Virus record (IMG/VR): IMGVR_UViG_3300042880_001026
Coordinates: 1 to 49,782 of that record
DNA length: 49,782 nt
Origin: a virus
Reading direction: 5' to 3' (one strand)
Position numbers and translations under genes: made by a program. The notes below the pieces were generated by a model that ran no database searches, had not been told where the DNA came from, and worked only from the letters and a program-made list of their open reading frames with translations. Below are positions 28,806-36,511 of the stretch, piece by piece. How positions within the stretch are numbered: the first letter of the stretch is position 1; each line of letters begins with the position of its first letter.

Positions 28806-30086
28806 ATGTCCCGCAAACTAGCAACAATCCAAACAATCAAAGAACTTTTACCAATTCCAGGAGCAGACTCGATCGAGCTTGCAACCTTCGAAAATATAGG
28901 CTGGAAATGTGTAGTCAAAAAAGATGAATTTCAGATTGGAGACAAAGCCGTTTATTTCGAAATTGACAGTCTTTTACCCTTGACTCCAACCTTTGAGTTT
29001 CTAGCTAAAGGAAATACCCCTAAAAAAATGACTTTAGACGGCGGGGAAGTTGTAGAAGGTTATAGGTTAAAAACTGTTAAACTTAGAGGGCAACTTAGCC
29101 AAGGTTTGGCTTTGCCTATTGCTAGAGTATTTTTAAGTAACCACAAATACGAAATAATAATCAAAGAAAGCCTAGCAAAACCTAGAATTACAGTTACCCC
29201 AGATAGAGTAACTTTAAAGTTCCAATCTGAAGAGCAAAGAAAGCAAAAAGAGTTTATAGCTTTAGGCTTTGTAGTAGATATTTTAGCAAATAATAAAGTT
29301 TTACAATCATATAGAAAAGCGGACGATTTTGATGACTCTGAAATAGTTTTATTTTCTGATAAAAACGATAAGCATATCCACGCCACAAACTTTTTTCAAG
29401 ATAACAACGAGGATTTATCCGAAATTTTAAACATCTACAAATACGAGCCACCTATCAGCCCAGAGCTAGCAGGAATTGCAAAAGGCAACTTCCCAAGTTT
29501 TATACCCAAAACAGATGAAACTAGAATACAGAACTGTTGGAATATGGTGCAAAAATACAAAGATTTAAGTTGGTATGCAAGCATAAAATATGACGGCACT
29601 TCCGCTACTTTTTACAAAAAAGATGGTGAATTTGGAGCTTGTAGCCGTAATTTAGAGCTAAAAGAAACTGAGTCAAATACATTTTGGCAAATTGCAAACA
29701 AGTTTGATCTAAAAAACAAGCTTCCTGAAGGTTTTGCAATTCAAGGTGAGATCTACGGCGAGGGAATCCAAAAAAACCCACACAAAATAAAAGGTACTGA
29801 TTTTAGGGTGTTTAATGTTTATGATATAAATGAAGGAAAGTATTTGGATTTTCAAGATATTCATAAATTTGTAGAAAAAATTGGAGTAAAATTTGTATCT
29901 AGGTTTTATTGTACAACAGGCATTTCCCCTGACTTATCAAATTTAACCATGCAAGAGTTGCTAGATTTAGCAGACGAAACAGAGCTTGAAGGTTTAGTTT
30001 TTAGACCATTACAAGAAATAAATGACCCAAACTTTGGTCGGGTAAGTTTTAAAGTAATTTCAAATAAATATTTGCTTAAAAATTAA
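28806..30086 (+). CDS. RNA ligase, DraRnl (Rnl5)-like
   Basis: 426 aa from MSRKLATIQTIKELLPIPGA (28806). Residues 1-105 form an OB-type N-terminal module typical of the Deinococcus-type RNA ligase family (GADSIELATFENIGWKCVVK). The nucleotidyltransferase domain has the adenylated Lys at about 261 (SIKYDGTSATFY), then QGEIYGEG, LEGLVFRP and SFKVISNKYL, matching ligase motifs I-V. These enzymes seal 3'-OH/5'-phosphate RNA nicks. Between the two domains (about 108-205) is an extra segment of roughly 90 residues. May repair cleaved tRNAs. Confidence 0.82.
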   Translation: MSRKLATIQTIKELLPIPGADSIELATFENIGWKCVVKKDEFQIGDKAVYFEIDSLLPLTPTFEFLAKGNTPKKMTLDGGEVVEGYRLKTVKLRGQLSQGLALPIARVFLSNHKYEIIIKESLAKPRITVTPDRVTLKFQSEEQRKQKEFIALGFVVDILANNKVLQSYRKADDFDDSEIVLFSDKNDKHIHATNFFQDNNEDLSEILNIYKYEPPISPELAGIAKGNFPSFIPKTDETRIQNCWNMVQKYKDLSWYASIKYDGTSATFYKKDGEFGACSRNLELKETESNTFWQIANKFDLKNKLPEGFAIQGEIYGEGIQKNPHKIKGTDFRVFNVYDINEGKYLDFQDIHKFVEKIGVKFVSRFYCTTGISPDLSNLTMQELLDLADETELEGLVFRPLQEINDPNFGRVSFKVISNKYLLKN

Positions 30087-30122
30087 TATGTCCACACTTC
30101 CAACCCCAAAATTAATTAATAT

Positions 30123-30380
30123 ATGTTTTTTAAAAAAAGATCTATTATTGATCAAGAAATCTTAAAGCTTCATGATTATATTTTAGCTAACGGAAGTGAC
30201 AATATAAGTCTTTACAATGGCGATCATGTTGAAATTGCAAAACGCTTTTATGTTAAAATCTCGAAAGAAGAACATGATATTTTACAATCTGCAATAGACC
30301 AATTTAATGAAAATAATTGGCAAGATTTGGCTCATAAAAAAACCTTAATTAAAGGTTTAAAATATTTAAAAATACTATAA
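30123..30380 (+). CDS. Hypothetical protein, 85 aa
   Basis: Basic, helical protein beginning MFFKKRSIIDQEILKLHDYI; contains SLYNGDHVEIAKRFYVKISK. It follows the RNA ligase by 36 nt. No domain recognised. Confidence 0.5.
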   Translation: MFFKKRSIIDQEILKLHDYILANGSDNISLYNGDHVEIAKRFYVKISKEEHDILQSAIDQFNENNWQDLAHKKTLIKGLKYLKIL

Positions 30381-30382
30381 TT

Positions 30383-31006
30383 ATGTCACACCTCTCATAC
30401 TCAGAAATCCTAAAAAACATTGAAAACGGCAATATAATTGCTGACGGTGTCAAACCAGAGCAAATCAAAGATCAATCAATTGATGTTAACCTTGGTAGGT
30501 ATATTTTTATTAGAGAAGAATCAGTAAAATTTAGCTTTAAATTTTTTAAACAATATCTTTGGTTAATTTTTGTTGCTAAAAGAATTGAATTTAAAGGTTT
30601 AGAATATTTTATGATTGAATTAAATCATAATAAACCATTTTGGGCAATTCCTGGAATGTTTATTTTAGCATACACAAACGAGTTTATAGGCACTGTTGGA
30701 GGCTCTAACCTACAGCCGTCTTTTAAACTTAAATCTACAAGTGCTAGGCTAGGAATACAACACCCTTTAGCTGGTCTTGGTGAAGTTGGTTTTTTCAATC
30801 GCTGGTGTTTGGAGTTGACTTTTGCCGTGCCTGTAGAGTTACGACATGGCGACTTAATTGGTCAAATTTATTTTGATACAGTTATTGGCAAGCCAAGTGA
30901 TTATGCGGACAAAGGAAGCTATCAATCAATTTCAGATTTAAAAAAGCTAAAAGCTGAATGGCAACCTGAAGACATTTTACCAGGTAATATTAAAAATGTT
31001 TTATGA
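30383..31006 (+). CDS. dcd: dCTP deaminase/dUTPase-superfamily enzyme
   Basis: 207 aa. Core motif PSFKLKSTSARLGIQHPLAG (Ser and Arg of the nucleotide site), followed by GEVGFFNRWCLELTF with the expected catalytic Glu near 144. These match dCTP deaminases, which make dUTP from dCTP and keep nucleotide pools balanced. A 25-residue hydrophobic insert (FKFFKQYLWLIFVAKRIEF) near residues 52-70 is unusual. Starts 2 nt after the preceding gene. Confidence 0.75.
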   Translation: MSHLSYSEILKNIENGNIIADGVKPEQIKDQSIDVNLGRYIFIREESVKFSFKFFKQYLWLIFVAKRIEFKGLEYFMIELNHNKPFWAIPGMFILAYTNEFIGTVGGSNLQPSFKLKSTSARLGIQHPLAGLGEVGFFNRWCLELTFAVPVELRHGDLIGQIYFDTVIGKPSDYADKGSYQSISDLKKLKAEWQPEDILPGNIKNVL

Positions 31007-31218
31007 CCGAAATTTATGTGTTACAATACGAACCTTTTATTAATTGGCTCAAAAAAAGAAATACGAAAATAAGCAAAAAGTGTCTTAAAAAAATATACAA
31101 TAATGAATTTGAATTTTGTGCTGTCGATAATTTCCTTTCTGTTATTACAAGATATTCACCTTATGCAACTCCAGATTATTTTGAAAACCAAATTAATATT
31201 TTTAATAAAAACAATTAA
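31003..31218 (+). CDS. Small hypothetical protein, 71 aa
   Basis: Overlaps the deaminase stop (ATGA). Basic, with EPFINWLKKRNTKISKKCLK. Unknown function. Confidence 0.55.
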   Translation: MTEIYVLQYEPFINWLKKRNTKISKKCLKKIYNNEFEFCAVDNFLSVITRYSPYATPDYFENQINIFNKNN

Positions 31219-31227
31219 AAACATTTT

Positions 31228-31491
31228 ATGATCAAACCTACAATCAACACAACCAGCGTTTTCAAGCCTGTTGAGTTTCACACCCCTGAATCTTTTTTAA
31301 CTGCACAAGAATCAGTTAAACTGAACAAACTTGGGTTTAAAATAGCAGAAATGGCAAATAATATTTCAGCAAAAATTGAAATCAAATTTAAAGTTGTAAT
31401 TAAACCAAAGCCAAAATACATGCCAAGGTTTTTGTATAATTGGCTAATTAAAGAACTAATTTATATCAAGCGTAAAGACAATATTTTATGA
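31228..31491 (+). CDS. Hypothetical protein, 87 aa
   Basis: Contains ESVKLNKLGFKIAEMANNIS and a basic end; overlaps the next gene by 4 nt (ATGA). No family seen. Confidence 0.55.
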   Translation: MIKPTINTTSVFKPVEFHTPESFLTAQESVKLNKLGFKIAEMANNISAKIEIKFKVVIKPKPKYMPRFLYNWLIKELIYIKRKDNIL

Positions 31492-31790
31492 CCAAACCCA
31501 CAGTTGGTATTTCCTATACTACAGAAATCCCCTACAATGACAGAACCTACAAACTAAACCACCCCTTGAAAATCTTTGTAATCGTCGGAAAAGATGGTGT
31601 CAATCTTTTTAGCTGTAAAGAGCTAGACATGACAGCTCACGGCGACAGTTTTGAATCCGGAAGAGAAGCTTTTTGTTTTACCTTTGACGCTACTTACAAA
31701 AACTATGCGGAAGAATCTGATGAGAAATTGACTACAAAAGCTAAAAAACTTAAAAAGAAATTACTAAAACTTATTAAAGAAATTTTATGA
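31488..31790 (+). CDS. Hypothetical protein, 100 aa
   Basis: Beta-rich N-terminal two-thirds (VGISYTTEIPYNDRTYKLNH) with a Lys-rich helical tail. ATGA overlaps on both sides show tight coupling in this small-gene run. Confidence 0.55.
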   Translation: MTKPTVGISYTTEIPYNDRTYKLNHPLKIFVIVGKDGVNLFSCKELDMTAHGDSFESGREAFCFTFDATYKNYAEESDEKLTTKAKKLKKKLLKLIKEIL

Positions 31791-32170
31791 TCCAACCCAG
31801 CCAAAAAATGTTAAACGATGTAGCACAAAAATTACATGGCAGACAGTACAGAGATGAAACAACCAAAGAAATTGAAGAGTACTGTGCCTTAAACAACATT
31901 GTTATACTGTTTGGAGCCTCTGATGACCTCGCAGAATTTAGAGGAGCTGTAGATGACGAAATTGGTTGTTTTGACGGCGGAGAAATAGCCGAAAATCCTT
32001 TTATTGAAGCAATTTTTGCACCAGAAAATAAACCTGAACAAACTTGGGTTTATAAACTCCCAGAAGATCTTATAAACGCTACTTTTGATATATTTAGAGA
32101 TGACGAAGTATATTGTACAGGGGTGGTATTTTTTAAACCTACAGATTTTAAATCAAAAAATGAAAATTAA
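31787..32170 (+). CDS. Acidic hypothetical protein, 127 aa
   Basis: Contains IVILFGASDDLAEFRGAVDD and KEIEEYCALNN; net negative charge. The acidic make-up could suit a DNA-mimic type inhibitor, but this is speculation from charge. No family recognised. Confidence 0.55.
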   Translation: MIQPSQKMLNDVAQKLHGRQYRDETTKEIEEYCALNNIVILFGASDDLAEFRGAVDDEIGCFDGGEIAENPFIEAIFAPENKPEQTWVYKLPEDLINATFDIFRDDEVYCTGVVFFKPTDFKSKNEN

Positions 32171-32179
32171 AAATATTCT

Positions 32180-32311
32180 ATGACCGAATCCTACACCCCA
32201 CCATACCAACCAAAAATCGAACTAGAGGCAATTGACCTTTTAACTGTTCAAGTCGAAAAGCTTAAACAGTCTAGGGAAGGTTATAGTAATTTAGAGGTTG
32301 GGAGTGTATGA
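32180..32311 (+). CDS. Small hypothetical protein, 43 aa
   Basis: ATG 32180 to TGA 32309-32311, overlapping the methylase start (ATGA). Starts MTESYTPPYQPKIELEAIDL and continues as a short coiled helix. Its coupling to the methylase supports it as real. Confidence 0.55.
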   Translation: MTESYTPPYQPKIELEAIDLLTVQVEKLKQSREGYSNLEVGSV

Positions 32312-33183
32312 TTGGTATCCCCTACATGGGAAGTAAAAGAAAATTAGCAAATAAAATTGTTGATTATATTTTAACTCACAACCCACAAACAAAATATATT
32401 TACGATGTTTTTGGTGGAGGTGGTGCTATTAGCTTTGAATTTATACAAAGAAAGCAAATTAAACAAGTCTATTATAATGAATTAAATACTGTGGTTTGTA
32501 ACCTACTCAAAAAAATACAAAAAGACGGAGTTACAGATGAGTTTTACAATTGGATAAGTAGAGAAGAATTTTTAGAGCTTAAAGACGGTACAAATTGGAA
32601 GTCGGGGCTTGCTCAAACCTGCTGGAGTTTTGGAAATAACCAAAAAGGCTACCTTTTCGGAAAAAATATTGAAGAAATAAAAAGACAAGCCCATGAATTT
32701 TTACTCGCAAATGGTTATTTAGAAAACCCAAATAAAAGAATAGAATTAATAAATAAGTTTAAACAAATAGCTAAAATAGAGGGTAGGTTTGAACTTCAAC
32801 AACTTGAACGACTTCAACAACTTGAACAACTTGAACAACTTGAACGACTTGAACAACTTGAACAACTTGAACGACTTGAAATAACAAACTTAGATTATCA
32901 ACAAGTAGAATTTACCACCCCAAAAAATGAAACTATAATCTATTTAGACCCTCCTTATATTGACACAGCTAAATACCAAAAAGGGCTAGATTATGATCAA
33001 ATGTATAGTTGGATTGATAAATTAACCAAAGAAGGCTACAAAATATATTTATCGAGCTACAAAAGCCCACTTATAGAAGTGGAACAATATGTACATAGAA
33101 GTATTTTATCGGCAAAATCAAATAATCGGGTGTGCGAAAAACTTTTTACAAACTTGCCAGATGAAAATTTAAAACTTTTATGA
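32308..33183 (+). CDS. Dam-type adenine-N6 DNA methyltransferase with internal repeat
   Basis: 291 aa, D12-class. Motif X-like IPYMGSKRKL at the start, SAM-binding motif I DVFGGGGAIS at 33-42, and catalytic motif IV DPPY near 214. Between them (residues 162-191) is a 30-residue run of LQQLERLEQ-type units encoded by a 9-bp tandem repeat; this would form a helix between target-recognition and catalytic parts. It could protect phage DNA from host restriction or regulate transcription. Confidence 0.85.
   Translation: MIGIPYMGSKRKLANKIVDYILTHNPQTKYIYDVFGGGGAISFEFIQRKQIKQVYYNELNTVVCNLLKKIQKDGVTDEFYNWISREEFLELKDGTNWKSGLAQTCWSFGNNQKGYLFGKNIEEIKRQAHEFLLANGYLENPNKRIELINKFKQIAKIEGRFELQQLERLQQLEQLEQLERLEQLEQLERLEITNLDYQQVEFTTPKNETIIYLDPPYIDTAKYQKGLDYDQMYSWIDKLTKEGYKIYLSSYKSPLIEVEQYVHRSILSAKSNNRVCEKLFTNLPDENLKLL
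32791..32880 (+). repeat. 9-bp tandem repeat, 10 units, in frame
   Basis: Ten units of CAACTTGAA with variants CGACTTGAA and CAACTTCAA-type, all in frame inside the methyltransferase gene. Copy-number change would lengthen or shorten a helix without a frameshift. Confidence 0.9.
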
Positions 33184-33410
33184 TCCCCATAACAGTCTTT
33201 TTTAAAGTAATAAACAACAAATCTGGCAAGGTTGTAATTCACGAGTGCGTAACCTTCAAAAACTACGAAAATGTCCCTAAGATTTTACCTATTTATTTGC
33301 GGGAGAAGTATTTTGTTGATCTACATTTTCACACTGTTCAGACTTATGATTGGTGGTGCAATCCTGAGCATAGAGAGTTTCTGCTATCAAAAATTCGAGC
33401 AAAGTCATAA
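33180..33410 (+). CDS. Hypothetical protein, 76 aa
   Basis: Overlaps the methylase stop (ATGA). Contains HFHTVQTYDWWCNPEHREFL. Last gene of the plus-strand early region; its end overlaps the convergent late operon's last gene by 6 nt. Confidence 0.55.
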   Translation: MIPITVFFKVINNKSGKVVIHECVTFKNYENVPKILPIYLREKYFVDLHFHTVQTYDWWCNPEHREFLLSKIRAKS

Positions 33411-33698
33411 TTTTTTAACTCTTTCTAGGATTTCATCTATTTTTTTTGTTTTTCTAGTTGCCATTGCAAGATCATAAATGGCTGTAGTTAGGTTATCAAT
33501 TTTTATATTTCTTTCTTGGATTTCTATTTTTAGTTTCTCATTTTCTACTTCAAGGCTAGAAATCCTGATTTTCATTTCTTTTATCTGTTCCTCAATAAGT
33601 TTTTTTACAAAGTTACTAATCACTATTACAGCTCCCCACAAAATTCCTATTGCGGTTGCCAACCCACTTATTGCTACAATAAAATATTCTACAGTCAT
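33405..33698 (-). CDS. Membrane-anchored coiled-coil protein, 97 aa (lysis module)
   Basis: One N-terminal transmembrane helix (YFIVAISGLATAIGILWGAV), then a long heptad-type coil (ISSLEVENEKLKIEIQERNI). Three consecutive genes at the end of the late operon are of this small-membrane type, next to a lysin, so a holin or spanin-like role is likely. Last gene of the late operon. Confidence 0.6.
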   Translation of the reverse strand: MTVEYFIVAISGLATAIGILWGAVIVISNFVKKLIEEQIKEMKIRISSLEVENEKLKIEIQERNIKIDNLTTAIYDLAMATRKTKKIDEILERVKKL

Positions 33699-33699
33699 T

Positions 33700-33930
33700 T
33701 TATAAGGTATTTAATTTAGCTAAAATTTGGTCAAGTTTTTTTGTTTGAGTCTTATCAATCTTATCGACTCTATTTTCTAAATGTTCCATTGTTTGAACTA
33801 AAATATTATTTTGAGCGTTAAGTTCTAGTGTGTTTTTTGCATTATCTCCTAACTCAACCCACACTACAACTAAAAAAAATGTAAAAAAGGTCAAAGGTAG
33901 CGATAAATATAGTCCAAAAAAAACAGGCAT
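33700..33930 (-). CDS. Membrane-anchored coiled-coil protein, 76 aa (lysis module)
   Basis: N-terminal membrane helix (LSLPLTFFTFFLVVVWVELG) followed by a coil (MEHLENRVDKIDKTQTKKLD). Spacing of 1 nt to both neighbours. Similar in design to the 97-aa protein; possibly a spanin or anti-holin analogue. Confidence 0.6.
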   Translation of the reverse strand: MPVFFGLYLSLPLTFFTFFLVVVWVELGDNAKNTLELNAQNNILVQTMEHLENRVDKIDKTQTKKLDQILAKLNTL

Positions 33931-33931
33931 T

Positions 33932-34162
33932 TTATTTCTTTAAAAATTTTAAAAATCTCAAAACCATAACAAAAAGAGCGGTTGCCCAAAGGTTAAGGCT
34001 TGTCATTAGTATATAATACATTAAAGTCGTTGGTTCGGTATATTTTCCATAGATCAAAACAATAATAGGGTTTAAAAAGAAAAAAACAACTACAAAAGAA
34101 ATAGTAAAAGGGCTGTCCGTTCTCGGAAATTCGTGTGTGAAAAACTCTTTTACTTTGTTCAT
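33932..34162 (-). CDS. Holin-like protein, 76 aa
   Basis: Two hydrophobic helices (TISFVVVFFFLNPIIVLIYG and YYILMTSLNLWATALFVMVL) with charged ends, the topology of small class II holins. Overlaps the lysin gene start region by 4 nt. Assignment rests on topology and position. Confidence 0.6.
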   Translation of the reverse strand: MNKVKEFFTHEFPRTDSPFTISFVVVFFFLNPIIVLIYGKYTEPTTLMYYILMTSLNLWATALFVMVLRFLKFLKK

Positions 34163-35241
34163 ATTTTCTTTTCTGCTTCTTTCCTGTTATTTTTAGCTTG
34201 CTCTTGCAAGTAACCAGCCAAAACAACCCCAGCTGAAATTGCTAATTTGCTAAAGGATTCCTCGCTAAAATCTCCAGTTGCTAGATAAATTTGCACCATT
34301 TCCCAGACTCCAGTGCTAGCAAGCACACCTGCAAGGGCATAAGTTCCAGATCTAGCCGTGTCAAAAAATGATCTTTTCCAGATTGGTAGGGGTTGGGCTG
34401 GTTGAAGGGTGTCTATACTATGTACATCCTTTGAGGGTTTATTTGCTACAAGCAACATTTCAGTCAAACTTTTATTTTCCTTTTCTAAAGAATCTAATTT
34501 ATTTTGCAACTCCACATTAACAGGATTGGCTATTTCAACAGTTTTTGGCTCTTTTTCTAATTCAGCTTGTAACCTAGCTATTTCTTGGTTTGCTCTGTCC
34601 AAATCATCTCTTGGAGCTTTTCCAGCAAAGGTTAGCAAATAACTTGCATCTTCGTTATTTACACTTTGTAAAAGCATGTTTTGAGTTGTTGGGTCAAATC
34701 CTATGGTTGGGATTGTTTGAGTTAGTTTGTCTTTAAACATATCGGTTTGGGGTTGTGTAATAATTTTTCTTAATGCTCCGACAAAGGTTGAGTTGTTGTA
34801 GTTTGACCACCAAAAAGCTGGTGATTTAGGATTTGCTCCGTTTTGATCAAATAACTGAAAAGTATTTACAATACTGTTATCTCTACCAACAAAAACTCCT
34901 ACATGTCCATATTGGTTAGTTCCAGTTGTAAAAACAACATCACCTCTTTGCACCTCGTTTAAGTTTGAAATGATTTCTATTTTGTATGATTGTCCGTCAA
35001 AATCTGCACCCTCTCTATTTTCTACAACCGAAATATAGCCATCTTTAAAAGAGTAAAAGCCATCTAAAACCCCGTCATCTCCGTATTGTCCATTGCCAGC
35101 ATAAGGTTTAAACCAAGCTGATTTTATCTTCCAACTTTTCTCAATATATTCTCTAGCTCCGTCTGCACATTGCACACCAGCATAGCGATCAAAGTCAATT
35201 GCTTTTCCTTTGTATTCCTCTTGAAATTGGTCAATATTCAT
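34159..35241 (-). CDS. CHAP-type endolysin fused to a C-terminal holin-like segment
   Basis: 360 aa. Residues 1-165 resemble a CHAP amidase/peptidase: catalytic Cys25 in GVQCADGAREYI and His113 in NQYGHVGVFVG. A linker and coiled coil follow (about 200-265, EIARLQAELEKEP). Then a C-terminal region has two hydrophobic stretches (GTYALAGVLASTGVWEMVQI; SKLAISAGVVLAGYLQ) like a phage holin of two helices. Cleaves peptidoglycan cross-links. The fusion of lysin and holin-like membrane segment is unusual. Confidence 0.7.
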   Translation of the reverse strand: MNIDQFQEEYKGKAIDFDRYAGVQCADGAREYIEKSWKIKSAWFKPYAGNGQYGDDGVLDGFYSFKDGYISVVENREGADFDGQSYKIEIISNLNEVQRGDVVFTTGTNQYGHVGVFVGRDNSIVNTFQLFDQNGANPKSPAFWWSNYNNSTFVGALRKIITQPQTDMFKDKLTQTIPTIGFDPTTQNMLLQSVNNEDASYLLTFAGKAPRDDLDRANQEIARLQAELEKEPKTVEIANPVNVELQNKLDSLEKENKSLTEMLLVANKPSKDVHSIDTLQPAQPLPIWKRSFFDTARSGTYALAGVLASTGVWEMVQIYLATGDFSEESFSKLAISAGVVLAGYLQEQAKNNRKEAEKKI

Positions 35242-35309
35242 TCAACCCCATTATTACCACTAAAGGCTAAAACTTGTCAATTGATTAAATATAGTTTAGG
35301 TCTTTTTGT

Positions 35310-35420
35310 ATGTCTATTTTATTACAAGCCCTTATTGAATGCTTGCCAGCGTTGTTTTACACTTTAGCAATTTATTTTTTAGGAGTATTTGTTGGTTGGA
35401 AGTTTGCTTTTAGGCGTTAA
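35310..35420 (+). CDS. Possible small membrane protein on the strand opposite the late operon, 36 aa
   Basis: ATG 35310 in the common ATG-TCT context, TAA 35418-35420. A single transmembrane helix (LFYTLAIYFLGVFVGWKFAF) with a basic end. It lies in the only sizeable gap of the late operon, antisense. A TTGTCA-17-TAGGTC promoter-like pair sits 7 nt upstream, with leaderless geometry but a weak -10. Confidence 0.4.
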   Translation: MSILLQALIECLPALFYTLAIYFLGVFVGWKFAFRR

Positions 35421-36510
35421 CCGAAGCAAAAGTTGCTCCTTGCCCAAAGTAGGTCAAAGTTCCGTCAACGGCAAATTGTAAAGGGGCTGGAATAAGTATT
35501 GCAGGGTTTTCAATTGCATAAACAGATGTAGCGTTGGGATTTGTTGTCCAGGCTAAAGATATAGTTGCTACTGTTGCAGTGTTACTTGTAATTATTCTTG
35601 TTTGCCCAGCTCCTGTTCCTGAAATTATTCTAAGATTAAAATTTGTCCATTGGTTTGTTACCCAAGCTTGGGTTGTATCTGTAAGAGTTGTAGCTCCACC
35701 AGAAGTTGCTGTGCTGTTAACATAAGGAGCATATCTGCTTTTAAAAAGCTCATCAAAATGTAATTTATTATTTCCTGTTAGCAAGTTATAACTACCAAAA
35801 TCATAACCAAAAAAAGCGTAAATACCTAAATCTTGAACTAATAAATTATTATATTGTCGTAATGTTATTTGCTCGGGAGTAACATTAAAATTTGGGGCAG
35901 GAATTCCACCCCCAACATCAATTAAAGGTCTGATTGCAATATAGTTAGATAAATTTAAAGTTACAATCCTGCGGTCTAAACTATATGCTACGGTTGGATT
36001 TACACCGTCTTTTTGATGAGTTATAGTTATTTTTACAGAAATAAGCTCATCTCTATGTATTGAAAAAGAGTCTGGTTGTATTGCACTATCTGTATTTACG
36101 GCAAACAAACTTAAATAAAAATCAACACTGTAATTTGTGTCGGCGACAATAAAAGTAAAACCTTTTTGTTGCAGTAAAAAACTTAACCTAAGCAAAACAG
36201 TATTAACATTGTTTAGTTTATAAAAACTCGGATTTTGATTAAAATTTAAGAAAAACCCACCATCTGCTGGGTAATATCTGAAAGCATTTGGGCTTGCAAC
36301 TAAAGCTAAACTAGTTCCATCCCAAAATCTAAAACTAGCACTTGCATTGCCTGGAGAAGTCAAAACATTCCCTTGCAATTCTTTTTTAACCTGATCGAAA
36401 AACTGGCTTTCCTTGCTTTTTAAATTTACATCAGCGTTATCTAAGCTCACTAAAAACCCTGTTTTAGGATCTTTGGCTGGTTCTGGAGTTACAATATTTA
36501 TAGGGTTCAT
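35410..36510 (-). CDS. Baseplate/receptor-binding-type tail protein, 366 aa
   Basis: Beta-rich. The N-terminus (KDPKTGFLVSLDNADVNLKS) is helical-acidic and the body (SGTGAGQTRIITSNTATVAT) has the Thr/Ala-rich strands of fibre or baseplate proteins. It is the last structural gene before the lysin, where host-recognition proteins usually sit. Its 3' end overlaps the antisense small ORF at 35310-35420. Confidence 0.6.
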   Translation of the reverse strand: MNPINIVTPEPAKDPKTGFLVSLDNADVNLKSKESQFFDQVKKELQGNVLTSPGNASASFRFWDGTSLALVASPNAFRYYPADGGFFLNFNQNPSFYKLNNVNTVLLRLSFLLQQKGFTFIVADTNYSVDFYLSLFAVNTDSAIQPDSFSIHRDELISVKITITHQKDGVNPTVAYSLDRRIVTLNLSNYIAIRPLIDVGGGIPAPNFNVTPEQITLRQYNNLLVQDLGIYAFFGYDFGSYNLLTGNNKLHFDELFKSRYAPYVNSTATSGGATTLTDTTQAWVTNQWTNFNLRIISGTGAGQTRIITSNTATVATISLAWTTNPNATSVYAIENPAILIPAPLQFAVDGTLTYFGQGATFASVNA

Positions 36511-36511
36511 A

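Noticed and set aside
30089-30166. 25-codon frame MSTLPTPKL after the RNA ligase
   Set aside because: Overlaps the start of the 85-aa gene and is poorly supported; may be real but too short to call.
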